DNA of 64,000 bases from positions 3,780,001 through 3,844,000 of the forward strand of contig CAIIXF020000009.1 in NCBI GenBank assembly GCA_903813345.2. Reading direction: 5' to 3'. This DNA is from Owenia fusiformis. Lineage: Eukaryota > Annelida > Polychaeta > Sabellida > Oweniidae. Below are positions 38,301 through 50,300 of the stretch, piece after piece (the first letter of the stretch is position 1; every line of letters begins with the position of its first letter). The notes below the pieces were generated by a model that did no database searches, was not told where the DNA came from, and worked only from the letters and a program-made list of their open reading frames with translations. Both the position numbers and the translations under genes were made by a program.

Positions 38301-41300
38301 AGACTACCAGGGATTCAGTGAGGTACCATTGGTGTCTGAGTATGGAGGATTTCACTTCCTGGGCTATCTCATTATCTACATCCTAGAATATATTAGAAGT
38401 TTTTTACTTATTGACCTGCATGTTATGAACACTCCAATATTTTTTACTTATTACAACTGTACATTTTGAATGCCTGGCATATGGATTTACCTCAAAGATA
38501 CACATGTGTTTCCAGAGCTGTAGGTCAAGGCGTGGTGATGGTGCAGAGACACAGGCTTGAAGAAACCATGGGCCGTAAAACAAAGATATGAATAGAGCCA
38601 TCCTATCGATAGATCATCATTGCTGGTGTCACAAGACCTTGGGGCAGTCTATCACCGAGGAGGGACAACTTCAAAAGGTAGATGCCAACAGCAAGGAACC
38701 GTGCGTGATGAAATGCCCCCGGAGCACGCATGATCCAAATCCATCTATTCATATCTTTGTTTTACGGCCCATGGTTTCTTCAAGCCCGTGTCTCTGCACC
38801 ATCACCACGCCTTGACCTACAGCTCTGGAAACACATGTGTATCTTTGAGGTAAATCCATATGCCAGGCATTCAAAATGTACAGTTGTAATAAGTAAAAAA
38901 TATTGGAGCGTTCATAACATGGAGGTCAATAAGTAAAAAACTTCTAATATATTCTAGGATGTAGATAATGAGATAGCCCAGTAAGTGAAATCCTCCATAC
39001 TTAGACACCAATGGTACCTCACTGAATCCCTGGTAGTCTTTGCCCTGTTTGATGATGGCCTGGATGACATCACACGGGAAAGTATGGCAAGACATCTATT
39101 GGGAATCCAAAGACCAAATGTCTTCAACCCTGGGAAGCCAGATTTCCACACTGATATACTCATTCAGCCCAACCAAGAACTTATTGACTTTTTAGGGCCA
39201 AGATCTTGGTTGCTATTTGATCTTACAAATGGGGATACAACTTGGCTCAATCTACCCATCAACCAGTGGGCTACACATCAAGGATATATTACATTAGCAG
39301 CTATTGTGCATAATCTGTATGTGGTTAATGACGCTGCAGAGAGGAGTTTAAAGACATACAAGACTACGCCAATGCTGCCCGTGATGGCACTGTGAGGGCT
39401 AGAATGATTCTGGTTTCCTCCTCTCATAGGGCCAAGATCCCTGCATTCCTAAAAAATGAAATGCAGAATAATCTGTAGACATTAGACATTGTTATTATAA
39501 CATGTTAGATCATTTATGAGTATATGGGTGGAACTAATTCAGTGTAAACCATTATCTAAATGAATGCATGATCACCTTATAACCAGGACTCTAAAATATG
39601 GTTTACAGTGCTTAACCCCTGCAGTACCATTTATCTAATTGTTATTACCATCAGTATTACCAGTTTGATGGTGTTTAGTAGTTAGAGATAAGCTACCATA
39701 TGAATAACAGTAAAAGAGCAAATAGTTTGTTTCAAAATGTGATATATTTGCGATTTTCGCTCAAATATTAGTAGGAAAAGGGTTAAATAATTAATGAACA
39801 AGGTATACTATTAGGCCAAGCAAATGGGCTCATAAAAGGCCCAAACATCCCAAAAATTGCAACAGTTTTTAAATTAGTCTTATATTATGTATTAATATCA
39901 GTTGAAAAACATATCAAAAATATAGAAAAATGTATGCAGTGGACAAATATGAAATTTCACTTCCTAGGTACCCCCTACAACCCTACCCCAAAATTGAGTA
40001 TTGGTAGGAAACAATTTTTTCTTCCCAAATGGAATACTTTAGTCAAGTATTCAAGCTTTATTATGATAGATCACATATTCACAAATAATTAAAATATTAT
40101 TTTAATCAATTTTGAGACCAGTTATTGGTCATTTGACCCCAAAGTATAACAAAATAGGCCACAAAACAGGCATGTTATCACATATCTATTTAGATATTTT
40201 AGGATCAGTTTGTCAGAAAAGCATGAAAAAAATCATGGTGTTACATATTCATATGAACTTCATATTTGGTGAGTGTCAGAATTCTAAGGTGTATACTGAG
40301 GAAGAAAAAAATTATTTCATTTTCATAGTTTTGCCCCGCCCACTATAGGGGAGATTATAGTTTTGATGATTAACTCCCACAATGCATCACATTTGTATTA
40401 GAGTTGATATCTAAATCATGTATATAGGCTTGTCATCATCTAAAATACAAGTTTTGTGAAGGTTTATACCTTATTAGTATGAAAAATAGGAATTATTAGT
40501 TGCACCAGGTGAAATGTTAAGGTGACCTCACTTTTATTTGATGAATAATTACATATCACCACTCTGATATTAGGGTATTTGATAACTGCTCTATACTAGG
40601 CTTATCTAAATAATGTAAGTTGTAGTTTTTGTGGAATTTAATATTGTTTAAATTATTAATTACAATCCGCAATTACAAAATTTGCATATATTTAAATTCA
40701 TCAGATAAATAAATCATTACATAAGAGTACATTACTATGGAACTGGATGTATAATGCTGTAGAAACGAATTCATGGTTATTAAACGGAATTTAAACTGAC
40801 AGAGAACATTAAAATCTCAGATATCTGGGGAGTCTTTCATTAATATAATTTCAGTGCATAGGAATGATGGTAATTCTGTCTGTCAGGTTGGAAAACATTG
40901 AGTGTTCATGTGCTGCATTCAGAATCGGATGCAGATATTGTGATTGTGAAAACTGCAATCCAAAGTGTCCAAACCTCAAATACAGTACTCAAACAGATCT
41001 CCTTGTGCTTCTCATTTATCATGCACAAAACACAAACTTCAACATTTTCTTCAAACCTGAACCAAAAGCAGCAACCCAAGAAACAAAATGTTGGAATATA
41101 AATGAAATAAGATTGTCTTTGGGAAAAGTGGTATTTGACAATATTTTGTTTCTTTTCTGGGGTGTGACATCGCATTCAGGTTATATATGGCATAGACAAG
41201 AGGCTATCATTGAAGCAGATAGAAAACAGTGAGTTCTTGAGAAAACAAGCGGTTGTTTTTAAATTACCAAATGCAGTCTGGTGATCCGCTCGATTACGCT

Positions 41301-44300
41301 TGTCGTTTCGGTAACAAAATGTCTAAACGTCGAAAGTACGATATTTCTTTTTTCCTTTTTTTTCACGCGTTGTAGGCAGACTCCCCACGATGTTTTTTCT
41401 CACAGAATTGTTGATTTAATTCCTTACTTAAGTTAAATAAACGGTTTGGGTTAAAAGTGCAGATCTTAATTGTTTATCGAAATACCGTTTATGTAACTTA
41501 AGTGAGGAATTAAATCGAAGATTCTGTTGTCTTCTGAACTATTTGTTCGCAAATATGTACATTTTTTGAACATATAATACTGATACATGTTTGTGATAAC
41601 AATGTTTTGGGAATTCTGCCTACAATGTGTGAAATAAAGAAAAAAGAAAAATCAAACCTTCGATGTTCCGACATTTTGTTACAACGTAAACAAGTAGAAA
41701 ACCAGTGAAATGCAAGCAACTCTGTCATTGCAGAGGAACATGCTCTTTTGTCAATTTATGGTGGAAAAATGGTGAAACCCTAAATTATTTTTGGCTTCTA
41801 AAATTCTATTAAAAGAGAGCAGCAAGATCTGAATTATTGCAGCCCCGTGTTCTTCCTCCACTTTCTGATGCTGCGGAATACCACAGTTACAGAGTGTACC
41901 ATCAGATCCAGGAGTGGGAGGGAAATAAACTGCCTCCATTAAAATTGGGCTGGGAAATAAGCAACGAAACTATGTACCAATTGCCTAAATGCAGCTCCCC
42001 TTTCTCAGAGATCATCCATTGTGTGTGTAAGGCAAATTGTATTTCTATGAGATGTTCTTGTAGAAAAATGAAATAACTGTTCTTTGACATGTAAGGTATG
42101 CAAAGGCATTTGTGCAAATACCTCCATTACTGATCATGAGAATAATGATGACTAAATAATGAACACTCTCACCCCCTTGGGTGGGCCCAGAAAAAAATGG
42201 GCCCAAAAAGGCCTTAAGGCCCCGAAAAGTGGGCCTTTTTGGTCATAAATGGGCCTTTTAAAGCCTTATTTTTTAATTGAAGAAAATGGGTCTCAATATT
42301 TCAAAATTTGGGCCCACTTCAGGGTTTTAGGGGCCCAACATTTTTTCCGCGGAAGTTTTTTTCTCAGACCTGCCCCCCCCCCCTTGTTGGTTCCCATATC
42401 CGCCCCTGATGAAGGCTGGTGATAGACAAGGTTGTAACTGATTGTTGTTACAACATAATAGTATTAAGCTTATTTAATCAGCATTCTTTTTTGCTCTCTA
42501 TAAGTAAGACACATATATGAAGGTTAAGATTACAAAATTAAGGCAGCATTTTTGATAATGAACATAACATAATCGAACCATGGATTTACTTTGCGTTACA
42601 CTAGTTAACTCAGGAGGATTTATTAATGTAGAAACCTTTTCCTCATTTTTTAATGAATTTCATCTTGAAATCGAACATTCTTCAGTTGAACTTCTTCATT
42701 TCATTTTCAATATCACTGTGTGGTTAAGAACACCTTAGTCAAAAGTAATTTTTCCTTAATACAGGGCGAGGCAAAAAGGTAACCCAAACAAATCTTAATA
42801 ATCCAGTCCAATCATCCTGCATGGATTTAGTGTCATATTTGGCAGAATTGAGTCTTGGTCAATGTATTATCAATCTACCCAGTCTCAGTGGTCTCTAGTG
42901 GTCACGATTTTATGGCCATTTTATACCATGCCATGAAATATGGGTGTCATGCCTGGAGGCCAACTTGAACGTATCGTACGTTGTTGTTCAAATCAGGAGC
43001 ATAAAAATCATGTGTTATGACTCTCATCTTCATTCTTATCTCTTGTTTTAATGTTTCAAGTGTTGTTAGTATCGAAAAAAGGTCCACAGATAAAAAAAAA
43101 ACTGATGGTATTGATGTCCAGTCAGTTAGGCACATTTCGATGTTTTGAGCACATTTTGTAAATGGCCATAAAATCGTGACTATTAAGGATAGATCAATGA
43201 CACTTAGTAGAATGAAAGAACATTGAACAAGGTAATTGTGCCAAATATGATGTCAAACCCATGCTGAATGACTGGGTTATTAACAAACATTTGGTTGGGT
43301 TACCTTTTTTGGCTCATATTAATAAACTGATGTCAGGGACAGGGATATTTAACATTTTGTTGCCTTTTCAAGGACATTTTTTGACCACTGATTGTAACAA
43401 ATCGTTCTCTGTTTTACCAGAAAAGGTATATTATATATCAAATTGAATTTAAAAGGAAAAAACATTTGATAATTTAACAGTTATCAACTAGTAGGGCTTC
43501 CCCTATATTTCACCTGGCATTTGCTGTTTTTCTACTTTTATTTACATAATCCTTTCCTGAAAACCTCAAAAAACTGTTTTCAGGACAAAATAAGCCTTTA
43601 CAAATAATTTAGTTGTGCTATTGAGTTCGAATATGACATATCTTGGAAGTAATTAAACAAAAGTAAGGTCACCCCAAAAGTGGGTGTGGTAAAATTTTGA
43701 AATTTCAAATATTATTTTCACGCTCAATATTCACTTAATGACCCTGATACTTATCAAAAACAATGTTCAGGTGTACAATACCCTCCTTGATATTTTTCAT
43801 GTAATTCTGATGAATTGATACAGAAATATATACATTGTTATATTAAATTCGGGCTATTTGATGGCCTATTTTCAGATATTTGGCGCTAGAAATGCCAATT
43901 ATTGCACTCAAATAGTTGGTTAACAATTTTTAGTTGCTCTTATGTCAGTAAACTATCATAATATTACTCGTTTAGTTGACAAGAGTATTCCATTTTGAAA
44001 TAAAAAAATATTTACAATCCCATACTCAAATTTGGAGGGGGGTACCGGGAATGTGACATTTCATATTTGTCCACTGCATATATTTTTCTATATTTTTGAT
44101 ATGTTTTTCAACTGGTATCAATATACAATATAAGCCTAATTTAAAAACTGTTGCAATTTTTGGGATGTTAAACTTCCATTTGCCTAGCCTATATGTTTTC
44201 AACTGTATGATAATACATAATGACCATAACCTAATGATTTTACCTTGTAAGGCTAGAAAATGACGTTTTTTGCCGTTTTTTACCAGTTTTCGCAAAAACG

Positions 44301-47300
44301 TCGGTAGGGGGGGGGTCAAACGTCGATTTTAGGAACCGAAATTTTTTCAGCTTAAACTTTACTATCAAGAGCCCATCTGGGCTGAACTGCATCTTGCTAG
44401 CATGAAAAAGCCATATTCTGGAACACCCTAGCATATGGGTCTTTTCTGAACCTTGGGCAGCGTTCCTAGCATTGGAACATATGGGTCTTCTCTGAACCAG
44501 GGAATATCCCCCTTGTGCTAGGCAGTGTTCCTAGCATTGGAGCATTTTGGTCTCCTCTGAACCATGGGTTATTCCTCTTGTGCTAGGCAGTGTTCCTAGC
44601 ATTCAAACATATGGGTGCTGCACCCCGATTACCCAGCGATTACTACAGTATAGTTTAACCTCTTGACTACCCAGAGTGACGAGATTTCTCGTCACCTCAG
44701 AAATGACCTTGGAACCCAGAGTGACGAGATAATCCGTCACAAAATATTTCACTAGAATTGCTCTTATTTGAACAATTTTTATCCAATTTACACAAAAATT
44801 GTTTTAAAATGTCTAGAAATGATCTCTGCTGTTTAAAGTTTACTAAATTGAACATCGTCTGTTGTATATATATGTAGTAAAATGTCCAAAGCTGGCAAAA
44901 ATGAAAAATTATCTGGTTTCAACCTATTTTAGAACCTGGGATTCAAGAGGTTAATAAAGAGAGGTGAAATGTTGAATATAGCACGGAAATGCATGTTGTT
45001 GAAAGGACCTCATTCCTATGAGCTGTCAGGAAACAAGGATATTGTTCTTCATTGTAGGAAAACATTTTATGTTATAAAACTGAAATATTTTTCTGCATAT
45101 TTGTTACCATAGCAACATCATCACTGCATCTTAAGAATATTTTACCACAATTGTTACAAATCCCAGATATACTAACTCTTGCAAGAAGTTCAATCAAAAA
45201 TTAAATTGGTTACCATAGTAACTATTCCTCCTGCTGAAATCATAAAACAGTCATTTTGTTCCTTTTATACGACATGTATGCTTTGCTGTTATCAACATTT
45301 CATCATATATTTACAAATAATTTAAAGTGTCATAGCAATATTTTGCAATGTTTTCCTGCTATTGGCAATCAACTGTTTGTTAAATGATCAACCTTGAGAG
45401 CTGAAGAAAACCTCAATTGCATTCTCATTTTCTTCTTTAGTGAATCTATTTATTCTATTTCTCAGATACAACATCGCATCTCTCTTGCATAATTTTTTTT
45501 ATTTAACATTTCTTTGTAGGAAGAATTCAATTTGCTAATATTTCCCAGAAGCAAAATTGGAAAATGATCGCATTTTAAACTGTAAATTATACTTTTTTAA
45601 TTATCCAAGTATTTACAGTATGTGTACTTGAAAATAGCTTATGGAAATGAATCAGTATTGTGCAATATTTTCAGTGAGGTGAGACAAAGTATACATGGAA
45701 TTAAAATTTGAAAAAATCTATTGAAACCTCTTGGAGAATAAAAACAGATATGCTTAAATTAAAAGCTAAAATGGTAAAATGGGGCAACCCGAAGAAAGGG
45801 AATCAAATTGTTGACCATGTTGAGCCACTTGTGTTCAAACTTTATTAGTGTGATAGTTATTGCTGTTTTCTGGTGTTAGAAAAACAGTTTTTTCATGAAA
45901 CATTTTTTCAGGCATGTTTAGATCATCTTATGCCAAACTTTATATTTATGTAGACCAGTGATCTCCCTGAATGAAACCGACCAGGTGTTGTACATACCCA
46001 GTTGAAATTTCACTCATCCCTGTTGAAAATATGTTTGCACCTTGTCAAAAGGATGATCGATTGTACAAATCATAGAGCAAATGCACTTGACCTCTTTCCT
46101 CTTGAATAAGAGAATATTCTCTAACCTAATCAACTATATTATCCGAATACAGTAAAACCTGTCTAAGTGGAATACCTTTGGTACCTCTAAAATATTATAC
46201 TTGGGAGGTGCTCCACTTATAGAGGTTTATTTTTTCACATTAAGTCAGTTGGACTTAGGACTCTGAAAAGTGTTTCACTTACAGAGGTGTTCAAATTCTA
46301 AAGGTGTTCCACTTTACAGGTTTCACTGTATGTAGCTGAAAATCCATTACATTATCTGTCAATAAGTATCTGTATAAACTGCTAAAATTCATTTCAAATC
46401 CAAACTCCCTTCATAAATGACCATCTAATTTTCAATTGACAGTACATGTATGTGTATAAATATCTCATAAGCTAAAGAACTAAAATCAGAAAACCAAAAA
46501 GTCGGTAAAACCTGATAATACGAGAGAATACTTTTTGAGCCAGAAAGTCTTCATTTAAAAGTGATATCTACAGAGAGTGTTTGTGGTTGTTTTTAGAGTA
46601 ATGGTGTCTATTGGGGACACATTTTTACTAAGACAGGTTTAACCATATATTTACTTCTAATTTCAGGGACACTTCAGGCCAGGGCAGATTTTGTACAATA
46701 TTCAGATCTTATTCACGTGGAGCTCAGGTAGGTGGCAGCACTTGTACTTGACATCAAAGTGTCACTCATACATAAAATGAATCTTTGGACAGTTGTTTTA
46801 GCTCATACAAAAATAATAGTGCAAGTCAAGTTTTTTTAATCTAGATAATTAACATTAAACATGGTTGGTCAATAATAGGATACAAGTTTTTCCCATCCTA
46901 ACTGCCCTGTAATAAAACAAAATGAGCTTATACCCAACAAGGATTCTTACTCTTGAAAGCCCATGTAACCAAACTACAAGTTAGGAATTGCAAAAAATAT
47001 CAAAATAATTTCTTTACCGAACTGACCATTGTAAAAATTCACAATTGCATCTCTTTACACAAAATTGACTAATATAGAGATAAAACAAACAGTAATGAGA
47101 TCATCGGGTAGTCGTGTCATTTTAGTAAAAATATGAATGTCAAGTATATGAACTGAATGTTTAGACATTTCTACCATTCGATTTAAAAGTTTGCATTAAT
47201 GGAATGTATGGGCTAAATGTGTACATTTTGGCCAGGAAATAGCTAATGAAAAATCAATCACACCAGGATGCTTGGAAAACTGAGGCAGAATAAAACTGGA

Positions 47301-50300
47301 ATGTTGAAATAGATATACTTTTCTGGCAAAAAATTCATAGTTCAGACTGTTAATTATTATTCACATCAGGAAAAGCGGTGAAGAAATCATGAAATTCACA
47401 AGCGGAATTCGAAATAAGCATTTGCTCATTTCTTTTTTTATATCTAATTAATGTGTTCTCAAGATTTAATAGTGTTATTTATTCCAGTGTTTTTTCCTGT
47501 TTCCAATAAAATTAACATTTATTTCGTAAGGTTCTGGAGTATAGTTGTGCTGTATTGAGAGTTAACACTGCCCAAAGTGAATTATTTAAACTGTTTATGT
47601 TAGTTTGACATTAAGTCCTTGTCTCCCCTATTTCTCTACTTCATACCCAGATATTTTGTAGAGGTGATAAATATTGATGAGGGGGGAGTTGGGGGATTGT
47701 AAGATTTAGAGTAAGCCTATTTTTGAATGAAGAATATGTGAAAGTTTTTAACCAAACACCACCGATCGCAAATATTTGAGTTCAACTGTTGATAAGTGTG
47801 AATCTGTGGGAGATATCAAAATTGGGACAGAGAAAAATGTTCACATTCAGAGGTTTTCAGATTAGAGAAGTGTTTGGATGTATTGCAACTTTGCAAACTA
47901 CCTACTGTATACTTTTTCTATTACTACTATGAATTCTAGATAAAGAATAGAATTTTTCTTGAATCATATTTTGTACATTAGGGACTGTATTCCTATTGAA
48001 GATACAAAACATCACAAAGTGATATATTATTTTGCCATTTTAGGCATTAGGGACTGTATTCCTATTGAAGATACAAAACATCACAAAGTGATATATTATT
48101 TTGCCATTTTAGGCATTAAGGACTGTATTCCTATTGACGATACAAAACATCACAAAGTGATATATATTATTTTGCCATTTTAGGCATTAGGGACTGTACA
48201 GGGTGTTCCAAAAGTAACAGGACTGGTGCTGGCATTTTGTAAATTTTGCAGTGAGTCTCTTCATATTTTCACAAATTGTACTTTGAAGTATTGCAACTAA
48301 AATTGTAAAGTTTCAGAAAAAATGATGAAATGCGGTTAGAGTTATGGTTTCTATAGTAACATGACATTCCAATACCCGGGGCAACTTTTTTCCTGAAAAT
48401 GTGATATCTAACATTTTTGTATTACTGAAGAAAGTAACTAATTCACCTATTATAATACAACATTTCTTGTTTATTTTATTATTAGTTGCTTTGTTGTGAA
48501 GATGTTGCCATACAACTCAGATTCTAGTATAATTTCATAATGATAATAACATTTATTCAATTTCCTGGAATATCACTATGTTTAACAGTCTGAAGAATTC
48601 ACGGTTGAGTTTTTGAAAAGACACATTTTGAAGCCAGTCATCCACCTTGATAGCGTGCCTGCCCGCAGGTCACCATTAATGACCATGTAGCTAAAGAGGA
48701 GCTAGGTCTTGAGGTCTAAAACCATGCATCATACTCTTCTGATCATGCAATATCTAATTTTACTTATATTGAGAATGGAATGCTAATCAGTGCTGTAAGA
48801 CCTTAGAGATGAGAATGACCTACTCCAAATTGTCGAATCGACCCTGCGTGACATGTCCTCAAATGGGTTCACTCATGTGTTTGGGTCATGGATACAGAGT
48901 ACTACTCTTGTACTGACCAAAGAGGACTGCTATTTTTCAAAGTAGAGGATACATAGGAATATCAAATGATGTAAAACAAATGTAATTCCCACCAGTTGTT
49001 GCATTTCAACTGTGATATGGCATGTACAAAATGCTTAATGTCTCTGTAACTTTTTGCATGGAATGTTGCCCCGAGTATTGCAGTGTCATGTTACTATAGC
49101 AACCATAACTCTACCCGAGTTTCATATATTTTGTCGACACTTTGCAGTCTTAGTCAGAATACATGAAAGTACATTATGTAAAATTTTGAAGACGATTGGT
49201 GCATATTTAACAAAATGCCAGCACCAGTCCTGTTACTTTTGGAACACCCTGTATTCCTACTGAAGATGCAAAACATCACAAAGTGATATATTATTTTGCC
49301 ATTTTAGGGAATCTTACTTGTATATGACATCACAAACAAATGGTCATTTGATGGCATAGATCGGTGGATCAAAGAAATTGATCAGGTATAGTAAACTTTA
49401 AGGTTTATTAATAATATTATGCTTAAATACCAGTTTTGATTACAGAGCTCTGAAAATGTTTTGTTCTCAAAGTCATTGTGCATCACTGTTTTGCATGTTG
49501 AATAGGGGTCTCACGATTGCTCGGATTTGCTCGAGCGCTCGAGAAATTAGGTATGAGACGAGCATATCGATACTCAACTTGAATATTGGTTAAAATTCTG
49601 TCTCGTTTTTAACCTCCCAAAACAGCAAAATCATGTTCGAAGCAGTTTAGATGAGATTGTATCTTCCCATTTTTTCCATTTTCCATTTTCCTTGTGTTAT
49701 GTGGCATAGAATGTATCTGCAATATAGGATATCCAGTTTCTTTTAATGAAAAAAAATCATGGATGGACACTGGACACGAGTGGACATTAGTTTTAGGAGG
49801 ACATTAATAGTTTCATACTGTTTCACGAGTTTGAAATTCGGGGGTTGGTACATTTAGAATCTCATGTCTTGTTTACCCATATGTTTTTAAAAATAAAAAT
49901 ATTTGTTACGCTCTTACATTGCTCGTATTGTTTGTATCGTGTCATGAGGTAAATATCGTTGCTTGTATCGAAATTAAAGAAAAAAAGATAATGAATCGCG
50001 GGACCCCTAATGTTGAACGCAATTGAGGCACAAAAAATTAAGAATATTCATCATAATTTAGTATATATTTTCAAAATAAATGATATGCATTTTGTGTAGT
50101 AATTTAATCAAAAATGTTTCCTATCTTATGAGAAATATAGATATGCTAAACTCTTGATAAATCAGAAACACTTGATCAAGAGTTTAGCTAAGTTAAAGAA
50201 AGTTAAAGAAAAAAAGATAACATATACTGGTATATACAAGTAAAAATGAATTTAACTTTGAATAATATGTTTAGAGAAAAAGCTAATCGTATTGATGAAG

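Larger units (their letters stand above)
37530..39808. mobile_element. 2.3 kb near-perfect palindromic element with mirrored gene fragments
   Basis: The arms at 37530-38595 and 38745-39808 (each about 1065 bp) are inverted copies with few differences, around a 149 bp spacer. The ends are GTATACCTTGTTCATTAATT and its complement. TA lies on both sides (37528-37529, 39809-39810). The element interrupts the left arm of the 7.2 kb element, and the uninterrupted version is seen in the right arm near 44190. Each arm carries the same protein-coding 3' end, reading outward toward the element ends. Confidence 0.85.
37247..44430. mobile_element. 7.2 kb long-TIR DNA element with 9 bp target duplication
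   Basis: The left end TAGGGTGTTCCAGAATATGG is matched, inverted, by CCATATTCTGGAACACCCTA ending at 44430. GCATATGGG lies at both borders (37238-37246 and 44431-44439). The arms are strongly similar for about 280 bp. They continue, more diverged, beyond an insertion in the left arm (39809 to about 40350, against about 43650-44180). A 9 bp duplication and long TIRs recall Mutator-like or other 8-9 bp DNA superfamilies; I cannot name the superfamily. The interior holds Cys-rich ORF fragments (40864-41232 and 41837-42076) and at least four nested repeats. Confidence 0.8.

Noticed and set aside
47959-48183. 74-codon frame with three [19 protein letters not shown]-like repeats
   Set aside because: Produced by the 69 bp tandem splice-acceptor repeat (a multiple of three). 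Not joined to exon 4 in frame.
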